A stretch of DNA of 21,410 bases from Rhodospirillales bacterium (GTDB lineage: Bacteria > Pseudomonadota > Alphaproteobacteria > Rhodospirillales > JABHCV01): the NCBI GenBank assembly GCA_016776705.1, contig JADHSW010000021.1, positions 1 to 21,410 of the forward strand, given 5' to 3'. Shown here piece after piece: positions 13,654 through 21,410 of the stretch (its first letter is position 1; each line of letters starts with the position of its first letter). The notes beneath the pieces were generated by a model, which did not search any database, was not told where the DNA came from, and worked only from the letters and a program-made list of their open reading frames with translations. Both the position numbers and the translations under genes were made by a program.

Positions 13654-14967
13654 CTAGTGTTTGCGCCCTTGATTCATACGGTCTTTCAGGCTGTACCAAC
13701 CAATGACAGCGGGAAGGAACCAGGGATTGCCATTGTAAAAAGGGCGGGTAGGGAATGGCATTTCATCGAAATTCGACCGTGCGTTTTCCTTGTCGCCTAT
13801 AATCATCAGTGCCGCCTTCTTTCCCAACCACGGGGCCCAGACAACGCCGGAACCACAGAATCCTGTCGCGTAATGAATGCCGTCATGAACAGTCAGATGC
13901 GGCAAATAATTGAAACTGTGGCCCGTATATCCCCACCAGGTGTGGCTGAGGCGAACACCCTCAAGTTCGGGAAATATTTCCACCAGATTATGATACAGGT
14001 GCAGGCACTTTTGCATGTCGTCGTCAGTATCGGCTCCGCGCCGCCCGCCGAAGATAATCCGTTTTCCATCCGGTGAGGGGCGGTAATAATTAAAGATATT
14101 TCGAGTTTCGCCAATCATTCGTCCCTTGGGCATAAGCCGGTTGATCAGGCCCTGATCAAGTTCGTCGGTCGCGATAAGTTGGCTTGGAACGGCGACAATT
14201 CGGCGCCTGAGCCAACTCGTCACCTTGTCCGTGTAGCCGTTGGTGGCGACGATGCAGTGCCCGGTTACGATTGATCCCTTAGCCCAACTGAGAGTGAAAT
14301 CAGAATTGCCTTTTACAATACTCGTAATCTCGGTTTCATCGACCACCCTGACCCCGGCCTCAACAGCGCGTTGGTAAATTCCCCGATGAAGTTCGGCCGG
14401 TTGGGCGCCGCCAATATCGGGGCGAACCTGTCCACCCTTGTAGAAATCCGTTCCCAGTTCCTCGTGTTGCTTGTCTCGCGGCACCAGATACACCCCCAGA
14501 TCGAAATGCTTGTTCATTAGGTCGGATTCTCGGCCCATCTGCTCGTAGTCATTCACGTGCATGGCGCCATCGAAACGCCCGGTCATTTTGAAGCCGCAAT
14601 CGATGCCCTCGTCCTCAATCAGTTTTCTCAACGACGATCTGGCGTTGATCCCCTCCTGGAATATGTCCTTACCCTTCTCCAGCCCAAATTTGCCTATCAG
14701 GCCTGATAAGCTGAACTTCAGATTGCCGCTGCATATGCCGCCATTTCTACTGCTCCCCCCCGCGCCAGCCTTCAGGGCGTCAAAGACAACGACGCTGCGC
14801 CCGGCTCGCGCCAGCGTTAGCGCAGCCATCATACCGGCGAAACCGGCACCGACGATCCCCACATCCGCCGTCACGGGAATGTCGCTGTGATCGGATTCAG
14901 GAGATGGCGCAGATTCCCACCAGTAGGGGGTCAACTTCAGGCCTTCAACATTCGGCGCTTTTGGCAT
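13654..14967 (-). CDS. FAD-dependent oxidoreductase, gamma-glutamylputrescine oxidase-like (DAO family)
   Basis: The protein has 437 residues from the ATG at 14967, with AAGGA seven bases upstream; the in-frame TTG at 14973 is too close to that site. The N-terminal FAD-binding fold is DVGIVGAGFAGMMAALTLARAG (GAGFAG at 40-45), followed by SSRNGGICSGN, the usual Arg/Asn-Gly-Gly signature of this branch. GHCIVATNGYTD, NIFNYYRPSPDGKRIIFGGRRG and GYTGHSFNYLPHL with ATGFCGSGV near the C-terminus are typical of PuuB-like oxidases. These oxidise amines of glutamylated putrescine or other secondary amines with FAD and oxygen. No other putrescine pathway gene is present here, so the substrate is open. 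It lies 21 nt downstream of a CLC transporter gene on the same strand and may be co-transcribed with it. Confidence 0.9.
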   Translation of the reverse strand: MPKAPNVEGLKLTPYWWESAPSPESDHSDIPVTADVGIVGAGFAGMMAALTLARAGRSVVVFDALKAGAGGSSRNGGICSGNLKFSLSGLIGKFGLEKGKDIFQEGINARSSLRKLIEDEGIDCGFKMTGRFDGAMHVNDYEQMGRESDLMNKHFDLGVYLVPRDKQHEELGTDFYKGGQVRPDIGGAQPAELHRGIYQRAVEAGVRVVDETEITSIVKGNSDFTLSWAKGSIVTGHCIVATNGYTDKVTSWLRRRIVAVPSQLIATDELDQGLINRLMPKGRMIGETRNIFNYYRPSPDGKRIIFGGRRGADTDDDMQKCLHLYHNLVEIFPELEGVRLSHTWWGYTGHSFNYLPHLTVHDGIHYATGFCGSGVVWAPWLGKKAALMIIGDKENARSNFDEMPFPTRPFYNGNPWFLPAVIGWYSLKDRMNQGRKH

Positions 14968-14988
14968 GGACAAGTCCTTTTTGCGAGA

Positions 14989-16764
14989 TTAGTGACCACG
15001 TTCTTCACGGCGGCTTTCAACCAGGGCGCGGTTGTAGGCGCTCATCAGGCGGCCTTCACGTACACAGCCCATGAATATCAAGTTTTCACGGTTTTCGACA
15101 ACTGCGATGTATTCCTCGCCATTATCACGCATTGTCGTCATCGCGGTCTCAAGATCATCGGAACAGGCCAGCACAGGCGGGTGACGACGGGCTATATCGC
15201 TTGCGGTGATCAGTTGATCCAGTTCCGGGTCGAAGGCAAATTCGCTCATATCGGCCAGGGTTATTGTGCCAAACAGAACGCCATTACCATCGACGACAAA
15301 AAGCTCTCCTGCTTCGGATTTTTGCAGCATTGAGCGGATGTCCGGCAAGCCGACGCCCAATGTTACGAGTTCACCCCCGGTCGATAGAATGCTCCGAACC
15401 TTAAGATTCCGCAGCAGGGTCATCTCGAAGCCTTCACGAAGGTCATGGCCGCGCAGTTCCAGCTGCCACGCGAAAAAGGAGCCACCGTGGAACTGGCGGG
15501 TAATCATAGATGCGATGACAACCGCAACCATCAGCGCCAGGGTCAGGGCGTAATCGCCGGTCATCTCGAAAATAATCAGGGCGGTAGAGATTGGCGCCCC
15601 CAGCACGGCGGCCGCCATCGCCCCCATACCCAAAATGGTGTAAGCGCCGGTACCTGTTGAAAGCAGCGGGAACAGACTGGTGAAGACCATACCGTAAGCA
15701 CCGCCCAGCATCGCCCCGATAACCAGCGCCGGGGCGAAAATGCCTCCTCCGAAACCAAAACCGATGCTGATCGCTGTCGCCAGAATTTTGGCAATACAGA
15801 TTGAAATGAGCAGGAACAGGGTCAGTGATTCCATCACCGCGGCCTCGGTCACGCCATATCCACCGCCCAGTATCTGAGGATACCATATCGCCATGAAACC
15901 AATAGCCGCACCGCCAATAGCAGGCTTGAGAACATCAGCGACCGGCAACTTTTGGGCCAATGAGCGGCTCATCATGATGCATTTCATGAAACCCATGGCG
16001 GTCAGTCCGGCAACAATGCCCAGGACAACAAAAGCCGGGAATTCCCAAAAGGACTGAATAACGTGTTCGGGAATAAAAAAGGCAGGGAAATTGCCGAAAT
16101 AATAACGCGAGATCGCCGTTCCCGTGACGCTGGCGATGACAATAGGGGCAAAAGCGCTCAATGCGTAATGACCAATCACCACTTCCGATGCGAATAGCGC
16201 CCCGGCTATGGGCGCATTGAACGAGGCCGCAACCGCCGCCGCTGCCCCGCAACCCAGAAGCGTGCGCGATACTGATCTCGTCAGATGCAAGGAGGAAGCC
16301 AGCCAGCCGCCCAGGGCGGCGCCAAAGTGAACGGCCGGACCCTCGCGACCGGTGGACGCGCCAAAACCGATTGAGCACGCATTGACCAGCGCCGCTTTAA
16401 GGCCTGTCAATCCGGACATCCTGCCGCCGCGAAGGGCGGCGGCTTCAATAACTTCGGCGACACCTTCCGGGCGTTTTTCCGGCATCAGGAATTTTACCAG
16501 CAAGCCGATAATCAAGCCGCCAAGACTCGGAACTGCGACTATTTTCCACCAGGGCAAGGTTTCCAGATGGGTAAACAGTCGTTCACTGCCCGTCCCATAA
16601 GTGAGGGTCTGCACCAGTGTTATGGTTTCGCGCAGAAGAACTACAGCGCCGCCAGCGCCACTGCCTACGAGAAAGGCGAGAACAGACAGGGCCATTTGCC
16701 CATTCTGGGTGATACGCCGGATGCGAACAAAAAATCGACTTAAAGAAAATCGCATCATGGTCAT
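14989..16764 (-). CDS. CLC-family chloride transporter/channel with CBS domains
   Basis: The protein has 591 residues from the ATG at 16764 with a G-rich run upstream (ATGs at 16758 and 16755 also fit). Many hydrophobic helices fill residues 25-420. CLC signatures seen are RPEGVAEV near 98-105 (in place of GSGIPE), GREGPAVHFG (gating Glu at E141) and GGGIFAPALVIGA (339-351). In the FNAPIAGALFASEVV helix the first Glu is present (E194) but the next position, where the proton-pathway Glu of the E. coli exchanger sits, is V195. This suggests altered proton coupling, a difference common in the CBS-containing bacterial branch. The C-terminus carries two CBS domains (about 455-510 and 522-578), likely nucleotide-binding regulators. 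It moves chloride or similar anions across the inner membrane and precedes the oxidoreductase gene by 21 nt. Confidence 0.94.
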   Translation of the reverse strand: MTMMRFSLSRFFVRIRRITQNGQMALSVLAFLVGSGAGGAVVLLRETITLVQTLTYGTGSERLFTHLETLPWWKIVAVPSLGGLIIGLLVKFLMPEKRPEGVAEVIEAAALRGGRMSGLTGLKAALVNACSIGFGASTGREGPAVHFGAALGGWLASSLHLTRSVSRTLLGCGAAAAVAASFNAPIAGALFASEVVIGHYALSAFAPIVIASVTGTAISRYYFGNFPAFFIPEHVIQSFWEFPAFVVLGIVAGLTAMGFMKCIMMSRSLAQKLPVADVLKPAIGGAAIGFMAIWYPQILGGGYGVTEAAVMESLTLFLLISICIAKILATAISIGFGFGGGIFAPALVIGAMLGGAYGMVFTSLFPLLSTGTGAYTILGMGAMAAAVLGAPISTALIIFEMTGDYALTLALMVAVVIASMITRQFHGGSFFAWQLELRGHDLREGFEMTLLRNLKVRSILSTGGELVTLGVGLPDIRSMLQKSEAGELFVVDGNGVLFGTITLADMSEFAFDPELDQLITASDIARRHPPVLACSDDLETAMTTMRDNGEEYIAVVENRENLIFMGCVREGRLMSAYNRALVESRREERGH

Positions 16765-16806
16765 GACAGAATTACCCCCCGGGACCGCAGATTGTTCTTA
16801 AGTCAA

Positions 16807-17877
16807 CTAATCGAAGGACAACGTATTTTTGTCGACCATATCTTCGGACATAACCTGGTTTCGCCCGGAACGTTTCGCTGTGTACATGGCCTCGTCGGAA
16901 CGCAGGATCAATTGCGACAGGGGTTCGCCATACTTGAAGACGCCAACCCCGATAGAAACCGTAATCTGCCCCAGTGTTTCGCCGGTTTTACGGTTCACGA
17001 CCTGCTTCTTGCCGACTTTGGTGCGAATGACTTCAGCTACCTTGACGGCGTCTTTCAGGGCGGTGCCGGGCAGGATAACGCAAAATTCCTCGCCACCAAA
17101 ACGCGCGGCCACATCTTGTCCCTTGATGCTGTCTGTTAACGTCATCGCCAGCAGCTTGAGCACCTGATCGCCGATCTGATGGCCGTAGGTGTCATTAAAA
17201 CTCTTGAAATGATCAATATCCAGAATAAGCAGACACAAGGGCGTGCCTTCTTCCATGGCCAGCATGGCCAGGCGGCGAAGTTCCGTGTCAAAAAGCTTGC
17301 GATTGGCGATACCGGTCAGGCCGTCCGTCATGGCCTCGTGACGCATGGTTTCCAGATCTTCCCGCAGACGCGTGATTTCCGCCGACGAAGCGTCGAATTT
17401 TTCTTCCAAGCTCTTGTTGTGTTGCTCCATGGCCCGGGTCGCATTCAAGGCGTTGGTGATCGTCGTTTTGATCGATTCTGGCTCGCCACTATCGCTGATT
17501 TCACCGGAAAAAGCCTCCAACGCCTTGCCGTAATCCGCCACGCCATCTCCGGCAACGCCCAGGTATTGAAGAATACGGGTCAATTCCGCTTCGGCCTTGG
17601 TCGCCGCGTCATCAATGGCGACGCCTTCCGAATGAAAGGTGAAGAATTTTTCGAATATTTCCTGATTTCGCTTCTCGGTGAATTCCTGATCATTATCGAG
17701 AAGAATCTTGAGAGCCCGCTTCAAATCGGGAATTTGGCCAGAAAAATAGTGGAACCAAACTGTAAAATTGTTTGGATTCGCTACTATTCCACGCTCTTTC
17801 ATCATTAAAAGCGCTGAATTCCCAAATTCTGCCGCCTGATCAAACGATTCCGTGTAGTCCAACGAAGCCTCCGGCAT
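16807..17877 (-). CDS. Soluble GGDEF diguanylate cyclase with a novel helical N-terminus
   Basis: The protein has 356 residues from the ATG at 17877; an in-frame TTG at 17883 is not favoured. No membrane segment is seen. Residues 1-145 are a helical region (FGNSALLMMKERGIVANPNNFTVWFHY, RALKILLDNDQEFTE) of a kind often attached to GGDEF domains in alphaproteobacteria, and residues about 145-180 look like a coiled coil. The GGDEF domain (about 185-345) has the active motif RFGGEEF (GGEEF 261-265), LDIDHFKSFNDTYGH and VSIGVGV, so cyclic di-GMP synthesis is expected. The product-inhibition site RxxD is KGQD (252-255), with Lys for Arg, so feedback may be weakened. It lies between the CLC gene and the thioesterase gene on the same strand. 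Confidence 0.92.
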   Translation of the reverse strand: MPEASLDYTESFDQAAEFGNSALLMMKERGIVANPNNFTVWFHYFSGQIPDLKRALKILLDNDQEFTEKRNQEIFEKFFTFHSEGVAIDDAATKAEAELTRILQYLGVAGDGVADYGKALEAFSGEISDSGEPESIKTTITNALNATRAMEQHNKSLEEKFDASSAEITRLREDLETMRHEAMTDGLTGIANRKLFDTELRRLAMLAMEEGTPLCLLILDIDHFKSFNDTYGHQIGDQVLKLLAMTLTDSIKGQDVAARFGGEEFCVILPGTALKDAVKVAEVIRTKVGKKQVVNRKTGETLGQITVSIGVGVFKYGEPLSQLILRSDEAMYTAKRSGRNQVMSEDMVDKNTLSFD

Positions 17878-17936
17878 TCTCAAAAATCTATAACTTCAGG
17901 AGCATAGACATCCCGTCCACGAGTCCAAGTAAAAAA

Positions 17937-18431
17937 TTACCGGTTTTTAAGCCCAATAACTGATCCTGCCTGCGCGGGGTGCATAAAGGGGGGCTGTTTG
18001 TCTGAAAATACCTGTAATCCCTTGCCAGCCATTTGCGGAAATGGTGCCGAACGCCGTGTCTTCATATCCACGTGAACCATCAATATTTCATTGGTGGCGC
18101 ACAACTCGCCGCTTTCCCGGTGGTACATGTGGTGAAACAGGTGCATGCGCTTCTCATCAAAGCCCAAAAGCAGGGACGCCACTTGTAATGGATCGCCTTC
18201 GACCACTTCGCGCATATAGGTGATATGGGACTCGACAACAAAATCGGAACTTTCGGTTTTTTTTCGATAATCCGCCCCCATTCCAAGAAGTTCCAGCAAG
18301 GCATCGGTTCCATGATCGAAGACCAGCACGTAATAGGCCACATTCATGTGCCCGTTATAGTCAACCCAATCGCAATGAACTGACTCCTCGTGAACCAGTC
18401 TTCCGCGGTAGGGCATAAGGGTATCGGCCAT
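17937..18431 (-). CDS. Hotdog-fold acyl-CoA thioesterase
   Basis: From the ATG at 18431 (MADTLMPYRG), with AAGG upstream, the protein has 164 residues; the frame stays open to 18584 but that part runs into the divergent gene and has no credible start. The segment DWVDYNGHMNVAYYVLVFDHGTDALL (about 21-46) is the 4HBT hotdog signature, with D24 and the GHMN turn. ESHITYMREVVEGDPLQV and EILMVHVDMKTRRSAPF follow the usual strands. Such enzymes cleave acyl-CoA thioesters; this subgroup resembles enzymes acting on carnitine- or betaine-type CoA esters, but the substrate cannot be read from sequence. It is divergent from the GT2 operon, with a palindrome in the shared upstream region. Confidence 0.87.
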   Translation of the reverse strand: MADTLMPYRGRLVHEESVHCDWVDYNGHMNVAYYVLVFDHGTDALLELLGMGADYRKKTESSDFVVESHITYMREVVEGDPLQVASLLLGFDEKRMHLFHHMYHRESGELCATNEILMVHVDMKTRRSAPFPQMAGKGLQVFSDKQPPFMHPAQAGSVIGLKNR

Positions 18432-18526
18432 CGTCTTTACCTTTTCACTGAATATATCTCGCCTCGGCCATAATGGCTTATCCGCCCGGAAAACGGAAAG
18501 AACTTTGCCGAACTGGTCCCCGATGT

Positions 18527-18544
18527 TAAGTAAGCGGTTACTTA
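18527..18544. promoter_or_regulatory. Inverted repeat TAAGTAA-gcgg-TTACTTA, candidate operator
   Basis: A perfect 7-bp inverted repeat with a 4-nt centre lies in the 140-bp divergent region, 27 nt before the GT2 start (18572) and about 96 nt from the thioesterase start. Size, symmetry and base makeup suit a TetR-family operator. No such regulator gene is in the window, so the partner is unknown. Confidence 0.5.
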
Positions 18545-18571
18545 CACTCCGCCAACTGACCCTTTGCAGAC

Positions 18572-19372
18572 ATGATCGATACAAGCCGCACCGAAATTGA
18601 TTCTAGCCAGCCGGAACTGTCCATTATCGTGCCCATTCACAATGAGGCCGATAACCTTGCCTCGTTGATCGCTGAAATCCGTGCCGCCATGGATAATGTC
18701 TGCGCTGATTTTGAAATTATTTACATCGATGATGGTTCGACGGACGACTCAGTCAATCGGCTCATGGAGATCAGAACCGATTGTCCGCAATTGAGAATTT
18801 TACGGCATCACCAGTGCAGCGGTCAAAGCGCAGCCATCATGACCGGCGTCATGGTCGCCAGGGCAACTGTCATCGCTACCCTGGACGGTGACGGCCAAAA
18901 TGATCCGGCGGACATTCCCGCCCTGTACACAGCCTTGAAGGGCGAGCCTGATCGTGACCGCCTGTTGGTCGCAGGAATGCGCGCAAAGCGAAAAGATACA
19001 TGGGTCAAACGTGTATCGTCGAAAATCGCCAACAATATTCGCGCCAGCCTGCTAAAAGACGACACCCCTGATACCGGTTGCGGACTGAAGGTCTTTACGC
19101 GCGCTGCTTTCATGGACATGCCCCGTTTCGATCATATGCACCGTTTTTTACCCGCCCTGATGATCCGCCGGGGAGGCCGCGTGATTTCCCTTGCCGTCAA
19201 CCATCGCCCGCGCGAACAGGGTGTTTCCAAATACGGCACCCTTGATCGCCTCGCCGTCGGCATTGTCGATTTGCTGGGCGTTCTTTGGTTGCAACGCCGC
19301 GCCAACCTTCCTGAGGTCGACGAAATGGGTTCCCCGCAAAAGAACCAACCTACGAAGGCCACGTCTAAATGA
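18572..19372 (+). CDS. Family 2 glycosyltransferase, polyprenyl-phosphate sugar synthase type (DPM1-like)
   Basis: The protein has 266 residues from the ATG at 18572; no strong ribosome binding site is seen, but the N-terminus is natural for the family. Motifs are PELSIIVPIHNEADNL, IIYIDDGSTDDS (54-60), the metal-binding region LDGDGQNDP (105-112), DTGCGLKVF (167-175), HRFLPAL (190-196) and HRPREQGVSKYG (211-222), all typical of dolichol/undecaprenyl-phosphate mannosyl- or related transferases. It has one moderately hydrophobic segment near 226-241 and lacks the two C-terminal membrane helices of ArnC-type enzymes. It would move a sugar from a nucleotide donor to undecaprenyl phosphate on the cytoplasmic face. 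It overlaps the next gene by 4 bases (ATGA), so the two are translationally coupled. Confidence 0.92.
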   Translation: MIDTSRTEIDSSQPELSIIVPIHNEADNLASLIAEIRAAMDNVCADFEIIYIDDGSTDDSVNRLMEIRTDCPQLRILRHHQCSGQSAAIMTGVMVARATVIATLDGDGQNDPADIPALYTALKGEPDRDRLLVAGMRAKRKDTWVKRVSSKIANNIRASLLKDDTPDTGCGLKVFTRAAFMDMPRFDHMHRFLPALMIRRGGRVISLAVNHRPREQGVSKYGTLDRLAVGIVDLLGVLWLQRRANLPEVDEMGSPQKNQPTKATSK

Positions 19373-20076
19373 GTCTGAAAATCCTGTTTCGTGGTCTTGT
19401 TCTGATCGCATCCCTGGTCGGGATTGGCTATACGCTTAAAATCAGCGGGCTTGGTTCCTCCATCGACAAAACCTGGATCGACAGCGATATCCGTGGTCAG
19501 GGTTTTTCAGGCGAAATGCTGTTCATCGTCATCGGCATGCTGTTTACTGCCGTCGGCCTGCCCCGTCAGGTGATCTGCTTTCTGGCCGGATACGCTTTTG
19601 GACTGGTTGAAGGCACGGCGCTGGCCTTGCTGGCGACCGTTTCGGGATGCATTGTCGCTTTTTATTATGCTCGTATTATGGGTCGGGGTTTTGTTGTCAA
19701 TCGCTTCCCCAACAGGGTCCGGGGAATTGATAATTTCCTGCATGAAAATCCGCTGAGCATGACCTTGCTGATCCGCCTGCTGCCACTGGGCAGCAACCTT
19801 GTTACAAATTTGGCCGCAGGCGTATCCAGCGTAGGCGCCGCACCCTTTTTTCTGGGATCGGCCATCGGCTATTTGCCGCAGAGCCTGATTTTCACCCTCA
19901 TCGGCAGTGGCTTTGGCGTTGATCCAGAATTGCGAATTGCCATCAGCATTGTCCTGTTTATTATTTCCGGCTTTCTGGGGGTCGCGCTTTTTCGCAAGTA
20001 TCGCCATGGCAAGTCTTTCGACGCCAGGGTTGAACACGAACTGGGTGTGGATTCGAACGGAGCGGCCAATTCATGA
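19369..20076 (+). CDS. TVP38/TMEM64 (VTT, DedA-like) membrane protein
   Basis: The protein has 235 residues with about five hydrophobic segments. The VTT-domain pattern is visible: FTAVGLPRQVICFLAGYAFGLVEGTALAL (about 60-88), a VSGCIVAFYYARIMGRGF helix, then RLLPLGSNLVTNLAAGVSSVGAAPFFLGSAIGYLPQSL with the conserved R and the G-rich re-entrant stretch. VTT/DedA proteins are now known to move or scramble lipids, including undecaprenyl phosphate recycling by some DedA members. Its place between a polyprenyl-phosphate glycosyltransferase and an ArnT-like enzyme, with 4-base overlaps at both ends, suggests it handles the same lipid carrier. That specific role is inferred. Confidence 0.88.
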   Translation: MSLKILFRGLVLIASLVGIGYTLKISGLGSSIDKTWIDSDIRGQGFSGEMLFIVIGMLFTAVGLPRQVICFLAGYAFGLVEGTALALLATVSGCIVAFYYARIMGRGFVVNRFPNRVRGIDNFLHENPLSMTLLIRLLPLGSNLVTNLAAGVSSVGAAPFFLGSAIGYLPQSLIFTLIGSGFGVDPELRIAISIVLFIISGFLGVALFRKYRHGKSFDARVEHELGVDSNGAANS

Positions 20077-21410
20077 CCGCCCCCACATCAGTAGGCCGCC
20101 TGGCGGCCATCGGATACACCCTTTACTGGGCTGGACTTTGGCTTGCGATTATGGTTGTGGCGTTGAAATTCAGGCCTTTCCTGCCCGTTGATGAAACCCG
20201 TTATCTTGCCGTCGCCTGGGAAATGTGGCGCGACAAAAGCTTTATCGTTCCACATCTGAACGGTGAACCCTACAGCCATAAGCCACCGTTGCTTTTCTGG
20301 CTGATGAATGCCGGATGGGCAGTCTTTGGCGTCAACGACTGGTGGCCACGACTTGTCGCCCCCCTGTTCGGATTAGGCAGCATGATGCTGACCGCCATAC
20401 TGGCACGAAGGTTGTGGCCGGGACGGCCTGCGGTCGCGGTTGCCGCGCCATTGATCTTGTTCGCCTGCCTTTTCTGGACCCTGTTCACCACCCTGACCAT
20501 GTTCGACATGATGCTTGCCTTCTGCGCCCTGTTGGCGATGTTTGGCATCATTCGCGCATGGCAGGATGACCGTACCGGCGGCTTTACCCTTCTGGCCCTG
20601 GCCATTGGCATTGGCGCCCTGACGAAAGGTCCGGCAATCCTGCTGTCCACCCTTCCGGTCGCCCTGCTGGCGCCCTTATGGGCATCGAGCCTGAGCGCCA
20701 GGGATGATGAAATCGATACCGGCGAACTTGATCTGGATGCAACGTCAGTCCCCCAAATGTGGAGCCGGGGCTGGAAGAAATGGTACCTTTACACCGGCCT
20801 TGCCTTGCTGGGAGGCGTCGCCATTGGTTTGGCCTGGGCCATCCCGGCGGCGATCATGGGTGGGGAAGAATACCGCAATGCCATCTTCTGGGGGCAATCC
20901 GCAGGACGCATGGTCGACTCCTTTGCCCATGCCCGCCCCTGGTGGTGGTTCCTTGCCGTCCTGCCCGGACTGGTGCTGCCATGGACAATATGGCCCGCTT
21001 GCTGGCGCTCTATTGCCGGACTGCTGGCCATCCGCAAAGATAACGGTTTGCGGTTTTGTCTGATCTGGTTCCTGCCCGCGCTGATCATTTTTTCCGCCAT
21101 CAGCGGCAAACAGCTTCATTATCTTCTTCCGGTCTTCCCGGCAGTGGCCCTTATCCTTGGCCGCCTTCTCGTCGATTTCCACGATACACAGGACACAGAG
21201 ACATCCTGGTCCCGTTCGGGAATTCAGGTGCCGGCGGCTTTTTTCGTTATCTTTGGCTTGATCATTGGCATTGCTCCGTTTGTCGCCGGATTTATTGACC
21301 TTCCTCCCATAGTCGCCAAAATTGATTTTATCTGGGGATTGGGGCTGGCGCTGTTCAGCCTCAGCCTGATTTTGCTGACCCGCCGCCGTTTGGGACTTCT
21401 GATGCGCCTT
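20073..21410 (+). CDS. ArnT-like GT83 membrane glycosyltransferase (C-terminus beyond the window)
   Basis: The frame is open from the ATG at 20073 to the right edge, giving 446 residues of a family usually near 500-560. The first periplasmic loop holds the GT83/ArnT signature VDETRYLAVAWEMW and HLNGEPYSHKPPLLFW (about residues 38-72), including the Asp-Glu pair needed for catalysis. Repeated hydrophobic helices follow, with a GALTKGPAILL segment and SGKQLHYLLPVFP, both typical of the family. A polar acidic insert (ARDDEIDTGELDLD) near 211-224 sits in a loop. Such enzymes transfer a sugar from undecaprenyl phosphate to lipid A, LPS or another periplasmic acceptor. Its start overlaps the VTT gene stop by 4 bases. 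GGAG lies about 10 bases upstream. Confidence 0.92.
   Translation, partial: MTAPTSVGRLAAIGYTLYWAGLWLAIMVVALKFRPFLPVDETRYLAVAWEMWRDKSFIVPHLNGEPYSHKPPLLFWLMNAGWAVFGVNDWWPRLVAPLFGLGSMMLTAILARRLWPGRPAVAVAAPLILFACLFWTLFTTLTMFDMMLAFCALLAMFGIIRAWQDDRTGGFTLLALAIGIGALTKGPAILLSTLPVALLAPLWASSLSARDDEIDTGELDLDATSVPQMWSRGWKKWYLYTGLALLGGVAIGLAWAIPAAIMGGEEYRNAIFWGQSAGRMVDSFAHARPWWWFLAVLPGLVLPWTIWPACWRSIAGLLAIRKDNGLRFCLIWFLPALIIFSAISGKQLHYLLPVFPAVALILGRLLVDFHDTQDTETSWSRSGIQVPAAFFVIFGLIIGIAPFVAGFIDLPPIVAKIDFIWGLGLALFSLSLILLTRRRLGLLMRL

Noticed and set aside
18432..18584. N-terminal extension of the thioesterase to 18584
   Set aside because: It would run through the divergent promoter and the palindrome into the GT2 start; the ATG at 18431 with AAGG upstream gives a normal hotdog protein length.
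1..21410. CRISPR array, insertion sequence or toxin-antitoxin pair
   Set aside because: No regularly spaced repeats, transposase motifs with inverted ends, or paired small toxin and antitoxin genes were seen on either strand.

Overview
The window looks like a piece of an alphaproteobacterial chromosome, most likely from a Rhodospirillales-type, possibly marine, organism. This is inferred from the protein styles (PrmA, UvrD/PcrA with a Tudor-like tail, GGDEF proteins, a TVP38-type protein and a membrane-anchored cNMP-binding protein) and from moderate GC. No rRNA or complete tRNA gene is present to settle it.

Region 1 (1 to about 4384) is the right end of an integrated mobile element, all on the minus strand. 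In order of transcription it holds a P4-type tyrosine integrase, an unknown protein with a helix-turn-helix-like tail, an AlpA-like DNA-binding protein whose helix-turn-helix and wing are separated by an insert, and a primase-helicase (AEP-type primase plus RecA/RepA-like helicase) cut by the left window edge. A 23-nt piece at 4362-4384 has the exact geometry of the 3' end of a tRNA (T-loop, T-stem 3' strand, acceptor 3' strand, discriminator, CCA) with no 5' half. It fits attR of an element inserted at a tRNA 3' end, so the intact tRNA should lie at the other end, left of this window. The gene set resembles phage-satellite or small integrative-element replication modules. No capsid, tail or conjugation gene is visible.

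Region 2 (about 4385-11773) is host chromosome, nearly all on the minus strand: an orphan periplasmic family-3 solute-binding protein, a membrane PAS-PAS-GGDEF-EAL protein for cyclic di-GMP turnover, PrmA, a small membrane-anchored coiled-coil protein, and the UvrD/PcrA helicase. One possible 56-residue plus-strand gene (5479-5649), with a very good ribosome binding site, sits between the first two.

Region 3 (11774-16764) starts with a plus-strand pair: an HtrA-like PDZ lipoprotein that has lost all three protease catalytic residues, followed by a membrane protein with a cyclic-nucleotide-binding domain. On the minus strand come a CLC chloride transporter with CBS domains and a FAD-dependent oxidoreductase of the gamma-glutamylputrescine oxidase type.

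Region 4 (16807-21410) has a soluble diguanylate cyclase and a hotdog thioesterase on the minus strand. Divergent from them is a tightly overlapped plus-strand operon: a DPM1-type GT2 glycosyltransferase, a TVP38/DedA-like (VTT) membrane protein, and an ArnT-like GT83 membrane glycosyltransferase cut by the right edge. Together these look like a pathway that loads a sugar on a polyprenyl phosphate carrier, moves or recycles the carrier, and transfers the sugar on the periplasmic side. A perfect 7-bp inverted repeat (18527-18544) in the divergent promoter region is a candidate operator.
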